Assembly (NCBI RefSeq): GCF_003194385.1
Contig: NZ_LAPT01000034.1
Coordinates: 1-64,000, forward strand
DNA length: 64,000 nt
Direction: 5' to 3'
DNA from: Pokkaliibacter plantistimulans
GTDB taxonomy: Bacteria > Pseudomonadota > Gammaproteobacteria > Pseudomonadales > Balneatricaceae
Both the position numbers and the translations under genes were made by a program. The notes under the pieces were generated by a model. That model was not told where the DNA came from. It ran no database searches and was given only the letters and a program-made list of their open reading frames with translations. The first letter of the stretch is position 1, and each line of letters opens with the position of its first letter. Positions 40,678 through 51,254 of the stretch are shown one piece after another.

Positions 40678-40680
40678 GCA

Positions 40681-40714
40681 CCCAGTTGCCACACTTTCTG
40701 GTATGGCAACTGGG
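40681..40714. terminator. Convergent terminator between nif3-like gene and zapG
   Basis: CCCAGTTGCCA (40681-40691) pairs perfectly with TGGCAACTGGG (40704-40714), an 11-bp stem with a 12-nt loop. The T tail is weak on both strands. Position between convergent genes supports termination. Confidence 0.65.
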
Positions 40715-40736
40715 CTCTTCGACGGACGGGTGAGAG

Positions 40737-41207
40737 TTAGTCGATACGAGGAGAGGTGGACTCTTGTGCAGCCTCTTTCGCCCTTAATCCGAAACCCTCG
40801 GCCAGCGTGCCGACATCATTAGGTGAGGACTTGGGGACGTAGTCCCGCGGTTGTTGAATCGGGGAGGGCTCGGCTTCACTGGTAGTATTGTCTGTCACTG
40901 TCTGAGTGACGGTTGCCAGTGGGCGCAGTGCTGTAGAGCCATCGCCTAGCTTGCTGTTGACGCTGTTTAACTGCGAGTGCATGGCTTCGACATTCGTCAG
41001 TAGCTGATTGAAGAGTGTGACGGTAGAGTCGAGATGATTCTGTACGTCAGCACGATAAGTGATCAGTTCCTGTTGCGTCGCAGTATTGCCGGTAAAGCTT
41101 TCAATCTCTCTTTTTTGCGGTGGTTGCCTTGGCATCAGGCGTCCGACAATCAGGCCGACGATGAAGGCAATGGCGGCGATCAGAATGATTTGTGCGAACT
41201 GTTCCAC
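40737..41207 (-). CDS. zapG: ZapG/YhcB (DUF1043) envelope-division protein
   Basis: A 156-residue protein with one N-terminal membrane helix (about 6-22, followed by GRLMPRQ), a coiled coil (about 45-90) and a disordered tail ending in the hallmark PRDYVPKSSP. YhcB/ZapG influences cell division and envelope synthesis in E. coli. The middle is more Thr/Ser-rich than in E. coli. Near zapE, but on the opposite strand. Confidence 0.9.
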   Translation of the reverse strand: MEQFAQIILIAAIAFIVGLIVGRLMPRQPPQKREIESFTGNTATQQELITYRADVQNHLDSTVTLFNQLLTNVEAMHSQLNSVNSKLGDGSTALRPLATVTQTVTDNTTSEAEPSPIQQPRDYVPKSSPNDVGTLAEGFGLRAKEAAQESTSPRID

Positions 41208-41368
41208 TGATTACTCCTGACTAGATCCTTGTATTACTCTCGCTATCATAGGGGAAGCTTGCTGTTGCACCAAGCGCAAGCTGTATTCCCTGACCTGCCA
41301 TTGCTTAACATGGGGGGGATGGCTAAAGTATCGCCTTCTTGATTTTACCTACATGAACGACTACCGCC

Positions 41369-42475
41369 ATGACCCCTCTGGAGCGCTACCAGCAAGACCT
41401 CAAACGTCCTGATTTTATCCATGATCCTGCCCAGGAAATGGCCGTCAGACATTTGCAGCGTTTGTTCGACGATCTGATTGCTCAGCAACATCAGCCCAAG
41501 CCTGGCTTGTTCCAACGGTTGTCAAATCGGTTGGGAAATAAAACGACAGAGCCGGTGACTGGCCTGTACTTCTGGGGTGGCGTAGGACGTGGTAAAACCT
41601 ATCTCATGGATACTTTCTTTGAGTGCTTACCTTTTAAAGAGAAGAAGCGCACTCACTTCCACCGCTTTATGCAGCAGGTACATGAGGATCTGAAAGCGTT
41701 AGCTGGTACCGTGAACCCATTGGTTGCGATTGGCAAGAAATACAGCGAACAGGCGAGAGTGCTGTGCTTTGATGAGTTTTTCGTTTCGGACATTACTGAT
41801 GCGATGATTCTGGGTGGGCTGCTGGAACAGCTGTTTGCCAATGGCGTGTCGCTGGTCGCGACATCCAACATTGTTCCTGATGGACTGTACAAGGATGGTT
41901 TGCAGCGGGCACGTTTCCTGCCAGCCATTGCGCTGCTCAACAAGTACACTCATGTGGTGAATGTGGACAACGGTGTGGACTATCGTCTGAGGGCGCTGGA
42001 ACAGGCAGTGCTCTATTACAGTCCGCTGGGGGATGAAGCGGAACTGAGTCTGCGCAAGAGTTTTGAGTCTCTGGTACCTGATCTGGGATCAATGGAAGAG
42101 AGCACTGATTTGCTGGTGAACAACCGGGTTATAAAGGCACGCTTCCTTTGTCAGGATGTGGCATGGTTTGATTTTGCTGAACTGTGTGATGGGCCTCGTA
42201 GCCAGAACGACTATATAGAGCTGGCCAAGATGTATCATGCGGTGTTGTTGTCAGATGTGCCGCAGCTGGGTGGCAATAAAGATGATCAGGCGCGTCGGTT
42301 CATTAATCTGGTTGATGAGTTTTATGACAGTGGTGTCAAGCTGATTATTTCTGCATCGGTCCCTCTCATTGATTTATACGCTGGCGGGCGGCTGAACTTT
42401 GAGTTTGAGCGTACTACCAGTCGACTGTTGGAAATGCAGTCAAAAGAGTATCTTGCAAGAGAACATCGCTCTTAA
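41369..42475 (+). CDS. zapE: Cell-division ATPase ZapE (AFG1-like)
   Basis: A 368-residue AAA+-like ATPase that acts on FtsZ rings during constriction or low oxygen. Walker A GGVGRGKTYLMD at about 70-81, Walker B VLCFDEFFVSD at about 131-141, and the sensor segment SLVATSNIVPDGLYKDGL. Length is typical. Its last codons overlap the -35 element of the rplM promoter. Confidence 0.95.
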   Translation: MTPLERYQQDLKRPDFIHDPAQEMAVRHLQRLFDDLIAQQHQPKPGLFQRLSNRLGNKTTEPVTGLYFWGGVGRGKTYLMDTFFECLPFKEKKRTHFHRFMQQVHEDLKALAGTVNPLVAIGKKYSEQARVLCFDEFFVSDITDAMILGGLLEQLFANGVSLVATSNIVPDGLYKDGLQRARFLPAIALLNKYTHVVNVDNGVDYRLRALEQAVLYYSPLGDEAELSLRKSFESLVPDLGSMEESTDLLVNNRVIKARFLCQDVAWFDFAELCDGPRSQNDYIELAKMYHAVLLSDVPQLGGNKDDQARRFINLVDEFYDSGVKLIISASVPLIDLYAGGRLNFEFERTTSRLLEMQSKEYLAREHRS

Positions 42476-42500
42476 CATTTGCAGAATGAGCCGTTATAAT
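42472..42500 (+). promoter_or_regulatory. Sigma70 promoter of rplM-rpsI
   Basis: TTAACA (42472-42477) and a perfect TATAAT (42495-42500) with a 17-bp spacer. The -35 overlaps the zapE stop codon. A GC-rich GCGCGGCC discriminator just after -10 suggests stringent (ppGpp) control, as expected for ribosomal protein genes. Confidence 0.85.
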
Positions 42501-42507
42501 GCGCGGC

Positions 42508-42601
42508 CTGCATTTTAAGCAGCATTGTGTTAGCCAGTGTGATCGGCTAACGAATAAAAATAGGTAGCACTCCCAAGTGCATCGTTGTTAGGACGAGATT
42601 A
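42508..42601 (+). promoter_or_regulatory. rplM 5' leader with three hairpins, possible L13 autoregulatory site
   Basis: The ~95-nt leader contains GTTAGCC (42529-42535) / GGCTAAC (42545-42551), then GCACT (42567-42571) / AGTGC (42576-42580), then TCGT (42582-42585) / ACGA (42593-42596), whose loop holds the Shine-Dalgarno AGG. The last one could hide the ribosome-binding site. Ribosomal-protein leaders often bind their own product; L13 binding here is inferred. Confidence 0.5.
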
Positions 42602-43030
42602 ATGAAAACCCTGAGCGCCAAGCCTCATGCTGTAAAGCATGACTGGTATGTGGTTAACGCCGAAGGTAAAACCCTGGGTCGTCTGGCCACTGAGATTGCT
42701 CGCCGTCTGCGCGGTAAGCACAAGACTGAATACACTCCTCACGTTGATACCGGTGACTACATCGTTGTTGTTAACGCTGAGAAGGTTGCCGTTACTGGCG
42801 CCAAAGGTACTGACAAAATGTACCACCGCCACACTGGTTATCCAGGTGGTCTGAAGTCCATGAGCTTCAACCAGCTGATCGATCATGCGCCTGAGCGTGT
42901 TATCGAGCTGGCTGTGCGTGGCATGCTGCCCAAAGGTCCTTTGGGTCGCGCTATGCACTCCAAGCTGAAAGTGTATGCTGGTGCTGAGCACCCGCACACT
43001 GCCCAGCAGCCTAAAGAACTGAATATCTAA
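42602..43030 (+). CDS. rplM: 50S ribosomal protein L13
   Basis: A 142-residue L13, an early-assembly large-subunit protein. Family hallmarks: [19 protein letters not shown] near residues 16-34, [28 protein letters not shown], and the [19 protein letters not shown] tail. Length equals E. coli. Cotranscribed with rpsI 12 bp downstream. Confidence 0.99.
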   Translation: MKTLSAKPHAVKHDWYVVNAEGKTLGRLATEIARRLRGKHKTEYTPHVDTGDYIVVVNAEKVAVTGAKGTDKMYHRHTGYPGGLKSMSFNQLIDHAPERVIELAVRGMLPKGPLGRAMHSKLKVYAGAEHPHTAQQPKELNI

Positions 43031-43042
43031 GGGGAAGTAGAC

Positions 43043-43435
43043 ATGTCAGTGACTCAATACTACGGTACCGGTCGCCGCAAGACCTCTACTGCCCGTGTTT
43101 ACCTGAAGGCAGGCTCTGGCAAGATCGTCATCAACAAACGCAGCCTGGAAGAGTATTTCGGCCGCGAAACCGCTCGCATGGTAGTTCGTCAGCCTCTGGA
43201 ATTGGCTGAAGCTACTGAGAAATTCGACGTCATCATCACCGTTGCTGGTGGTGGTAACTCTGGTCAGGCTGGTGCGATCCGTCACGGTATCACCCGCGCT
43301 CTGATCCAGTATAGCGAAGATCTGCGTTCACCTCTGCGTAAAGCAGGTTACGTTACCCGTGACGCTCGCGAAGTTGAGCGTAAGAAAGTGGGTCTGCGTA
43401 AAGCGCGTAAGCGTCCTCAGTACTCCAAGCGTTAA
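43043..43435 (+). CDS. rpsI: 30S ribosomal protein S9
   Basis: A 130-residue S9, whose C-terminal tail contacts the P-site tRNA. N-terminal [17 protein letters not shown] and the basic C-terminus [12 protein letters not shown], ending in the conserved KR, are present. Normal length. A strong terminator follows at once. Confidence 0.99.
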   Translation: MSVTQYYGTGRRKTSTARVYLKAGSGKIVINKRSLEEYFGRETARMVVRQPLELAEATEKFDVIITVAGGGNSGQAGAIRHGITRALIQYSEDLRSPLRKAGYVTRDAREVERKKVGLRKARKRPQYSKR

Positions 43436-43451
43436 TTCGCTTTTGGTACAG

Positions 43452-43496
43452 AAAAACCCCAGGTGGCGAAAGCTGCCTGGGGTTTTTCTTTTTTTG
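43452..43496 (+). terminator. Terminator of rplM-rpsI
   Basis: AAAAACCCCAGGTGGC pairs with GCTGCCTGGGGTTTTT (stem about 43452-43487, loop GAAA), then CTTTTTTT. It is among the strongest terminators in the window. A run of eight G follows directly. Confidence 0.92.
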
Positions 43497-43884
43497 GGGG
43501 GGGAAAGGGGTTCGCGAACTACTGAGTATTTCGAAGTGGTTTGGCTTTGATATCGAATGCACTGCATTTTTTTGATCCTGAGCAGGGCGAGTACAGAAAC
43601 CTTTTGCCATACTTAGGGGGCTTGCTGTGGTTACTTTCCACAAAAATGGCTGGAAAAAGGGATTGTGCACAGTCGTAAGCGGCATTTCTCTTTTCTCGAT
43701 GTGTTGATTTTGTAAGTTGGAAAATATTAGCAGTACTGGCTATAAGGTTGATGGCCTATAGCCGATACGTGAACTTCATTACCGTCGGCGGCAATTCCGT
43801 GAATTAGAGCCGTGCACTGGCGTATTGGATATCTGCTTGGATGGGAGGCAGGTTTGCTCGTGCAAATATGGGAGAACACCTGTA
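43497..43884. promoter_or_regulatory. petABC upstream region
   Basis: A 388-bp gap with no credible gene; it must contain the petA promoter. It starts with G8-A3-G4 (43496-43510). An inverted repeat GGCTATA / TATAGCC sits at about 43738-43763 and could be an operator. A weak promoter candidate is TTGATT followed by a TATTAG hexamer near 43704-43730. No known regulator site was recognised. Confidence 0.4.
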
Positions 43885-44481
43885 ATGAGCAATGACGGCG
43901 TGAATAAAGGGCGTCGGCGTTTCCTGGTGGCGACGACCTCGGTAGTCGGGGCTGTGGGTGCTGTTGGAGCAGCGGTGCCTTTTGTTGCATCATGGAGCCC
44001 AAGTGCCAAGGCAAAAGCAGCAGGGGCGCCAGTGAAGGCGGACATTTCCAAGCTGGAAATTGGTCAGCAAATGATCGCAGAGTGGCGTGGCAAGCCTGTA
44101 TGGATTGTCCGGCGCAGTAAGGAGATGCTGGACAGCTTGTCGAAGCTGGATGGTCAGCTGGCGGATCCAATGTCAGAAAAGCCGCAACAGCCAGACTATA
44201 TTCCCCACCAGGCATACCGTTCAATCAAGCCCGAGATTATGGTGATGGTGGGTATTTGTACTCATCTCGGGTGTTCGCCAACTTACCGACCTGAAGTTGC
44301 TCCAGCAGATCTGGGGCCAGAGTGGTTAGGTGGGTATTTTTGCCCATGTCATGGCTCTCGCTATGATTTGTCTGGACGGGTTTACAAGGGTATGCCTGCG
44401 CCATTGAATTTGTTGGTGCCCCCTCATAACTACACAGATGACAACACCATTGTGATTGGTGTGGATAAGGAGAAAACCTGA
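43885..44481 (+). CDS. petA: Ubiquinol-cytochrome c reductase Rieske iron-sulfur subunit
   Basis: A 198-residue Rieske protein of complex III. N-terminal twin-arginine-type signal/anchor (KGRRRFLV then hydrophobic helix about 14-35), and the [2Fe-2S] ligands in CTHLGC and CPCHGSRYD. It carries electrons from quinol to cytochrome c1. The ATG at 43885 is set by GGGAGA upstream and the Tat motif; the frame is open upstream. The stop overlaps petB by 1 nt. Confidence 0.96.
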   Translation: MSNDGVNKGRRRFLVATTSVVGAVGAVGAAVPFVASWSPSAKAKAAGAPVKADISKLEIGQQMIAEWRGKPVWIVRRSKEMLDSLSKLDGQLADPMSEKPQQPDYIPHQAYRSIKPEIMVMVGICTHLGCSPTYRPEVAPADLGPEWLGGYFCPCHGSRYDLSGRVYKGMPAPLNLLVPPHNYTDDNTIVIGVDKEKT

Positions 44482-45740
44482 TGGGTAATCCAAACCGCAG
44501 CAAGGCTACTGGTGGCTTATTGGGTTGGATAGATGCGCGTTTTCCTGCAACTCAAATGTGGGAGGACCATTTATCAAAATACTATGCGCCAAAAAACTTC
44601 AACTTCTGGTACTTCTTCGGCTCACTGGCGTTGTTGGTGCTGGTCAACCAGATTCTCACCGGAATATGGTTGACCATGAGCTACAATCCCAGTGCAGAAG
44701 GTGCTTTTGCCTCTGTTGAATACATCATGCGCGATGTCGATATGGGGTGGATAATCCGCTACCTGCACTCTACCGGCGCTTCAGCATTCTTTATTGTGGT
44801 CTATCTGCATATGTTCCGCGGCATGATGTATGGCTCGTACCGCAAGCCACGGGAGCTGGTGTGGATATTCGGTATGGCTATCTATCTGGCGCTAATGGCG
44901 GAAGCCTTCATGGGATATCTGTTACCCTGGGGGCAAATGTCCTACTGGGGTGCGCAGGTTATTGTCTCTCTTTTCGGTGCGATTCCAGTAGTAGGGGAGG
45001 ACCTTGCTCAGTGGATTCGTGGTGACTATCTGATATCAGGTATCACACTAAATCGCTTTTTCGCATTGCATGTAATAGCTCTGCCTATTGTCTTGCTGGC
45101 GCTGGTCGTCCTGCACATTCTTGCTCTTCATGAGGTGGGATCGAATAACCCGGACGGGATCGAAATCAAGGCTCTCAAGGATGAGCGTGGTATCCCGCTG
45201 GATGGTATTCCTTTTCACCCTTATTACACCGTCAAAGATATTGTGGGTGTTGTGGTATTCCTGTTTGTCTTCTGCACAGTGGTGTTTTTCTTCCCAGAGA
45301 TGGGGGGGTACTTCCTGGAGAAGCCGAACTTCGAGCCTGCCAATGGATTGAAAACGCCAGTGCATATTGCGCCGGTTTGGTACTTCACTCCCTTCTATGC
45401 CATGTTGCGAGCTGTCACCTATCCGCTGTTTGGTGTGGATGCCAAGTTCTGGGGGGTGGTTGTTATGGGGGCGGCCATTGCCATCCTGTTTGTGTTGCCC
45501 TGGCTTGATCGCTCACCAGTCAAGTCCATCCGCTACAAAGGCTGGATGAGCAAAGTAGCGCTCGTTATTTTTGCGTTATCTTTTGTCTTGCTGGGGTGTC
45601 TGGGAGCGACGCCTTCTACAGGTCCTCGAACGGTTGCGGCGCAGCTGGCAACTGTTTTGTACTTCGCTTACTTCCTGCTGATGCCTTTCTATACCCGCAT
45701 GGAGTCAACCAAGCCTGTGCCTGAGCGAGTGACTGGATGA
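44481..45740 (+). CDS. petB: Ubiquinol-cytochrome c reductase cytochrome b
   Basis: A 419-residue eight-helix cytochrome b. Haem ligands H96/H110 in helix II and H197/H212 in helix IV. The helix IV pair has 14 intervening residues, not the 13 usual in mitochondrial and alphaproteobacterial proteins. The Qo-site motif reads PVWY (residues 298-301) instead of PEWY. Both may be lineage-typical. It overlaps petC by 4 bp. Confidence 0.97.
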   Translation: MGNPNRSKATGGLLGWIDARFPATQMWEDHLSKYYAPKNFNFWYFFGSLALLVLVNQILTGIWLTMSYNPSAEGAFASVEYIMRDVDMGWIIRYLHSTGASAFFIVVYLHMFRGMMYGSYRKPRELVWIFGMAIYLALMAEAFMGYLLPWGQMSYWGAQVIVSLFGAIPVVGEDLAQWIRGDYLISGITLNRFFALHVIALPIVLLALVVLHILALHEVGSNNPDGIEIKALKDERGIPLDGIPFHPYYTVKDIVGVVVFLFVFCTVVFFFPEMGGYFLEKPNFEPANGLKTPVHIAPVWYFTPFYAMLRAVTYPLFGVDAKFWGVVVMGAAIAILFVLPWLDRSPVKSIRYKGWMSKVALVIFALSFVLLGCLGATPSTGPRTVAAQLATVLYFAYFLLMPFYTRMESTKPVPERVTG

Positions 45741-46525
45741 TGAATAAAATACTGGCCATAGTTTTTGCAGCGTTAATGCCAGTTGTGGGATGGGCAGCTG
45801 AAGGACATAGCGTGCATTTGGATAAACATGAGACCGATCTGCATGACACGGCCTCTATGCAGCGTGGATGGGCACTGTTTAAAAATTATTGCCTGGGGTG
45901 TCACTCGGCAAACTATCAGCGTTATGAGCGCACGGCTGATGATCTCGGTGTGCCCGCAGAGATGGCTGAAAAATACCTGGTTTTGCCCGGGCACAAGATT
46001 GGTGAGCAGATGACCGTGGCTATGCGTACTGTTGATGCAAAGGCTTGGTTTGGTAGTCCTCCACCAGATTTGACATTAGAGGCGAGATTGCGTGGAACAG
46101 ATTGGATTTATACCTATCTGCGCAGTTTCTATGCAGATAGCTCTCGTCCTTTTGGGGTTAACAACACCGTATTTCCCAATGTTGGAATGCCTCATGCGTT
46201 AATTGAGTTGCAGGGGGTGCCCGAAAAAACCTGTAAGCCTGTACCTGTTGTTGATGAGGATGGGCGTACCAAGGTAGATCCCCTCACGGGTAAGGCTTTT
46301 CTTGAAACGCAATGTGATGTTATTGGCATCAAGCAGGGAACGGGTAAGTTGACAGAAAAGGAATATGATCAAGCGGTCTATGATCTGGTAAACTTCCTCG
46401 CCTATATGGGTGAACCATCAAAATTGGACAGCATGCGAATTGGCACCTATGTGCTAATATTCTTGGCCATTCTATTTGTGTTCGCCTACGCGCTGAAACG
46501 TGAGTACTGGCGAGACGTGCATTAG
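45737..46525 (+). CDS. petC: Ubiquinol-cytochrome c reductase cytochrome c1
   Basis: A 262-residue cytochrome c1. Signal peptide ends near GWAAEG, haem attachment C52-LG-C55-H56, and a C-terminal anchor helix at about 236-256. The axial Met is expected in the later domain. Completes the three-subunit bc1 complex. An Ala/Cys-rich insertion with CKPVPVVDEDGRTKVDPLTG lies at about 164-183. Confidence 0.96.
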   Translation: MMNKILAIVFAALMPVVGWAAEGHSVHLDKHETDLHDTASMQRGWALFKNYCLGCHSANYQRYERTADDLGVPAEMAEKYLVLPGHKIGEQMTVAMRTVDAKAWFGSPPPDLTLEARLRGTDWIYTYLRSFYADSSRPFGVNNTVFPNVGMPHALIELQGVPEKTCKPVPVVDEDGRTKVDPLTGKAFLETQCDVIGIKQGTGKLTEKEYDQAVYDLVNFLAYMGEPSKLDSMRIGTYVLIFLAILFVFAYALKREYWRDVH

Positions 46526-46547
46526 TACGTTGTTAAGCGAGCTTACG

Positions 46548-46580
46548 CGCGGCCTTTAAGGGCCGCGTTGGCGTTTGTGC
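46548..46580 (+). terminator. Hairpin between petC and sspA
   Basis: CGCGGCC (46548-46554) pairs with GGCCGCG (46561-46567) over TTTAAG, followed by TTGGCGTTTG. The T tail is weak, so it may be a partial terminator allowing some read-through into sspA. Confidence 0.55.
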
Positions 46581-46611
46581 AAAAAATCTTTATTCAGAAG
46601 AGGTTACCAAC

Positions 46612-47241
46612 ATGGGTGTTGTGGCGAAGCGTTCTTCAATGACGTTCTTCTCCAACGGTGAAGATCATTACAGCCATCGCGTACGTATCGTACTGGCCGA
46701 AAAGGGGGTGACTGTTGATGTGCTGGATACCGATCCTGAGCATTTGCCCGAGGATGTGACCACTCTTAACCCTTATAGCTCATTACCGACATTGCTTGAT
46801 CGTGAGTTGGTGCTGTTTGAGCCTAATATCATGATGGAGTACCTTGATGAGCGTTTTCCGCATCCTCCGCTGCTGCCTGTTTACCCGGTAGCGCGTGCTG
46901 AAAGCCGTCAGTTGATGCATCGTATCCAGCGCGACTGGTGCAAGCATGTTGATCTGATCCTGGCAAATAAAAATAGTGATGAAGCTGAACAGTCACGCCA
47001 GATTCTCACTGATAGTCTGGTATCTATTGCACCGATTTTCTCTGAGCGTCCTTACTTTATGAGCGATGAGTTCACTCTGGTGGATTGCTGCACTGCGCCA
47101 ATTCTATGGAGACTTCCTGCTCTGGGTATCGAGCTGCCTGAAAAGCCCGCCAAGCATCTTCTGAAATACATGGGACGGTTGTTTGAACGTGAATCTTTCC
47201 GCGCCAGCTTGTCTGAGGCTGAAAAAGAGATTCGTGCTTGA
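46612..47241 (+). CDS. sspA: Stringent starvation protein A
   Basis: A 209-residue GST-fold protein that binds RNA polymerase-sigma70 and redirects transcription under starvation. Thioredoxin-like N-domain ([23 protein letters not shown], in which the GST catalytic residue is absent) and a helical C-domain with [20 protein letters not shown]. Length and position before sspB are typical. Confidence 0.95.
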   Translation: MGVVAKRSSMTFFSNGEDHYSHRVRIVLAEKGVTVDVLDTDPEHLPEDVTTLNPYSSLPTLLDRELVLFEPNIMMEYLDERFPHPPLLPVYPVARAESRQLMHRIQRDWCKHVDLILANKNSDEAEQSRQILTDSLVSIAPIFSERPYFMSDEFTLVDCCTAPILWRLPALGIELPEKPAKHLLKYMGRLFERESFRASLSEAEKEIRA

Positions 47242-47307
47242 GACTATGCTGGCGATATGCTGCTCTGGGCTGAATGCCCTTTTATCTGTTTGTGAAAAGA
47301 GTTACTT

Positions 47308-47763
47308 ATGATACCTAGCCGCGCATTCCTGGCTCGTGCCTTGTATGACTGGATACTTGAGAACGGTTGGACTCCATACGTCGTTGTTGATGCTGAGTGT
47401 CCAGGGGTTCAGGTACCAGTTCAGCACGTTCAAGATGGGCAGATTATTCTCAATATTTCACCGTCAGCAGTGCAGTATCTGCAGATGGGTAATGCTGAGT
47501 TGACATTTAGTGCGCGATTCGGGGGAGTGCCAATGCAAGTAATTGCCCCTATTGCCTCTGTTCTGGCGATGTATGCCAGAGAAAATGGTCAGGGTATGGG
47601 GTTTGGTATGGAGCCCGGAGCGGATCTGCTGGAGCAGCGTTTGCTGGAGGAGGCAACGGCTTCTTCACTGGAAGCTGTTGATGGAGTTTCTAGCAAGGGT
47701 GATGAGCCAGTAGAGGACGCGGATAGCAAGAAAAAGCGTCCAAACTTGAAGGTTGTTAAGTAG
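47308..47763 (+). CDS. sspB: ClpXP adaptor SspB
   Basis: A 151-residue adaptor that delivers ssrA-tagged proteins to ClpXP. The folded N-domain (YDWILENGWTPYVVVDAECPG) binds the tag; a flexible acidic linker leads to the C-terminal RPNLKVVK, the ClpX-binding tail. Length is slightly shorter than E. coli (165). It is 66 bp after sspA. Confidence 0.95.
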   Translation: MIPSRAFLARALYDWILENGWTPYVVVDAECPGVQVPVQHVQDGQIILNISPSAVQYLQMGNAELTFSARFGGVPMQVIAPIASVLAMYARENGQGMGFGMEPGADLLEQRLLEEATASSLEAVDGVSSKGDEPVEDADSKKKRPNLKVVK

Positions 47764-47801
47764 TGAAGTAATCGCTGCTACTGAGCTGTTTCTTTGATTA
47801 C

Positions 47802-47836
47802 AAAAGGCATGTTCTCGAACATGCCTTTTGTTTTAT
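47802..47836. terminator. Bidirectional terminator between sspB and dolP
   Basis: AAAAGGCATGTTC (47802-47814) pairs with GAACATGCCTTTT (47817-47829), then GTTTTATT. The A-rich left arm gives a T tract for the convergent dolP transcript. Confidence 0.88.
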
Positions 47837-47842
47837 TGGAGT

Positions 47843-49384
<1,542 letters not shown>

Positions 49385-49388
49385 ACCC

Positions 49389-51212
49389 TCAGTCCTGTGG
49401 TTGGTTGGTGAGGATGGGGTAAGGCGCTCCGTCACGCATGCGCGCAATGCTGAGTTGTCGATGAATGACGCCGTCTTCCATCTCCAAAATGCCCGTCTGG
49501 CCATAGAAGCGGCTGCTCTGATGTTCCTTCATCAGCGGCATCCGCAGCATGAGCTCAAAAGCATCCATACCCATGGCATAGAACCCCAGAACGTTGCCAG
49601 CTGACTGCTGCCAGAAGTCCTGCACCTGAGCTGAATTGCCGCTAACTCCCTTCAGAAGCATGGGCATGATGGTGAAATAGACACCATTCAAATCCTGATC
49701 ATGCTGAGGGTCGGGTTTGCCAGTGTAAATTTGCGATGTCGCGTAAATGGGGATGTCAGAGGCAAAGTTGAACGACAGGGCAGGGACTACCTGTCGTGCG
49801 GTCTGGGGTTTGCTAACTAGAAAAATCATATCAATATCCTGGCGGTGACGTGCGCTGCCATTGCTGGCTTTGGCTTGTGAGGCCGTCATGTTCAGACCGA
49901 GCCATTGAGCAGAGACATCGACATAAGAGTCGCGACCATCCAGCGAAAATTCGTCTTGTATGGTGCCTCCCAGTGACTGCCATTCCTGACGAAATGCGCT
50001 GGCGGCTCGTTGAGCCCATTCACTGGGTTCGGTGAGAAGCATGGCGCTGCGCTTGCCATCTTGCCAAGCCTGATTGGCCGCCTGGCGGGCTTCGTCTTCA
50101 ATCGTCAGGCCATATTCAAAGAGGTTGTCGGGCAGATAGCTGGTGTTGTCCAGTACGTTCAGGCCCAGGGTGTCGATATCGAGATGGTTGCTGTTAGCCA
50201 GCTGCTGTAACTGCTCTTTGCGCAGAGGGCCGATGACAAACTCTACGCCCTGACTTTTCAGATCCTGATATAAAGACAACAGGTTCGGGTAGCTTTCGCT
50301 GTCCTTGACTACCACTTCGGGCGTATTCAGACCGCTTTGCTGGCGCTGATAGTAGGAGGTCATGAAGCCTTGTTGGATGGCTTGGCTGACGTTGGCTAGC
50401 TGGCCGCTCAGTGGCAGTACTAATGCCACCTTGGGAGGAAGTTCGGTGTTGGTGTCGGTCAGAGCGGCAAGCTCTCCCGGCAGCAGGTAGCTGGCGGGGT
50501 GGCTGGGCCATGCGCGTTTCCAGTCCATGAGGTTGCTGGTCTGCTGTGCCAGATCAGACTGGTTGCGCATTATCAGTGCCAGCTCAAGCCAGCCTTGAGT
50601 GAGGCTGTCGAGTGCATCGCCTTTCGCTTGACTAAGCTGGCTGGTGTTGCTGCGTTGCAGGTCTTGCCAGATCAAGTCGTGCTGAGTCTGCTTCTGACTG
50701 CCATCCAGCAGGCTTGATAATTGAATACGCTCTTTGGCGGCGTGAATGTAGTCAAGATTCAGTTCGAAAGCCTGAGCACGCAACTGGTGCAGCAGCTGTT
50801 CATCGACGGAGCTTAGCTGCGACTGCTGGAAGATTGGGTCATGTAGCCAAAAGAGCGCCTGGTTACCATCCTGTCGGCTGAGTTCCAGCTTGGCTCGAAG
50901 GAATGCATATTCGAGTTTCAGGTCGGCATCGAGTGATCGTTCATCAACCATGTCTGTCAGCATGCTGGCATCGCCAGGGCGCGCCTGATCTAACAACTGT
51001 TCTGCGTTCAGCAATAGAAACTCGTTACGATCTTCACCGGACTTTGTCTGGCTGCGTGCTACTATGGAGCCAATTGATTGTTGTGAGCTGGCTCGTTGAG
51101 TTGCTTTCTGTGGCTGAGTCCCTGAGTTGGACACGCACCCAGCCAGCAGGATGCTTGCAGATGTTGCTAGGCATAGTGCCAAGCTGCGTAAATTGCATAA
51201 GCTCACAGTCAA
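49389..51212 (-). CDS. lpoA: Penicillin-binding protein activator LpoA
   Basis: A 607-residue outer-membrane lipoprotein that activates PBP1A. Lipobox LLAGC puts lipidation at C26; TPR-like N-domain at about 45-260, and a periplasmic-binding-protein-like C-domain at about 275-600 (VALVLPLSGQLANVSQAIQQ). Length is near E. coli LpoA (678), somewhat shorter. First gene of lpoA-yraN-diaA-dolP, divergent from rsmI by 42 bp. Confidence 0.94.
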   Translation of the reverse strand: MTVSLCNLRSLALCLATSASILLAGCVSNSGTQPQKATQRASSQQSIGSIVARSQTKSGEDRNEFLLLNAEQLLDQARPGDASMLTDMVDERSLDADLKLEYAFLRAKLELSRQDGNQALFWLHDPIFQQSQLSSVDEQLLHQLRAQAFELNLDYIHAAKERIQLSSLLDGSQKQTQHDLIWQDLQRSNTSQLSQAKGDALDSLTQGWLELALIMRNQSDLAQQTSNLMDWKRAWPSHPASYLLPGELAALTDTNTELPPKVALVLPLSGQLANVSQAIQQGFMTSYYQRQQSGLNTPEVVVKDSESYPNLLSLYQDLKSQGVEFVIGPLRKEQLQQLANSNHLDIDTLGLNVLDNTSYLPDNLFEYGLTIEDEARQAANQAWQDGKRSAMLLTEPSEWAQRAASAFRQEWQSLGGTIQDEFSLDGRDSYVDVSAQWLGLNMTASQAKASNGSARHRQDIDMIFLVSKPQTARQVVPALSFNFASDIPIYATSQIYTGKPDPQHDQDLNGVYFTIMPMLLKGVSGNSAQVQDFWQQSAGNVLGFYAMGMDAFELMLRMPLMKEHQSSRFYGQTGILEMEDGVIHRQLSIARMRDGAPYPILTNQPQD

Positions 51213-51254
51213 TCCCTGTCGCCTTGGTTTTTTATCGGAATATCTGGATTCGGC

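Noticed and set aside
43630-43680. DnaA-box-like TTTCCACAA and TTGTGCACA near 43.65 kb
   Set aside because: Only two imperfect matches, with no AT-rich unwinding region or dnaA/gidA neighbours; not an origin.
43328-43685. Minus-strand frames across the rpsI 3' end and terminator
   Set aside because: They read through the terminator hairpin and poly-G/T tracts; composition is not protein-like.
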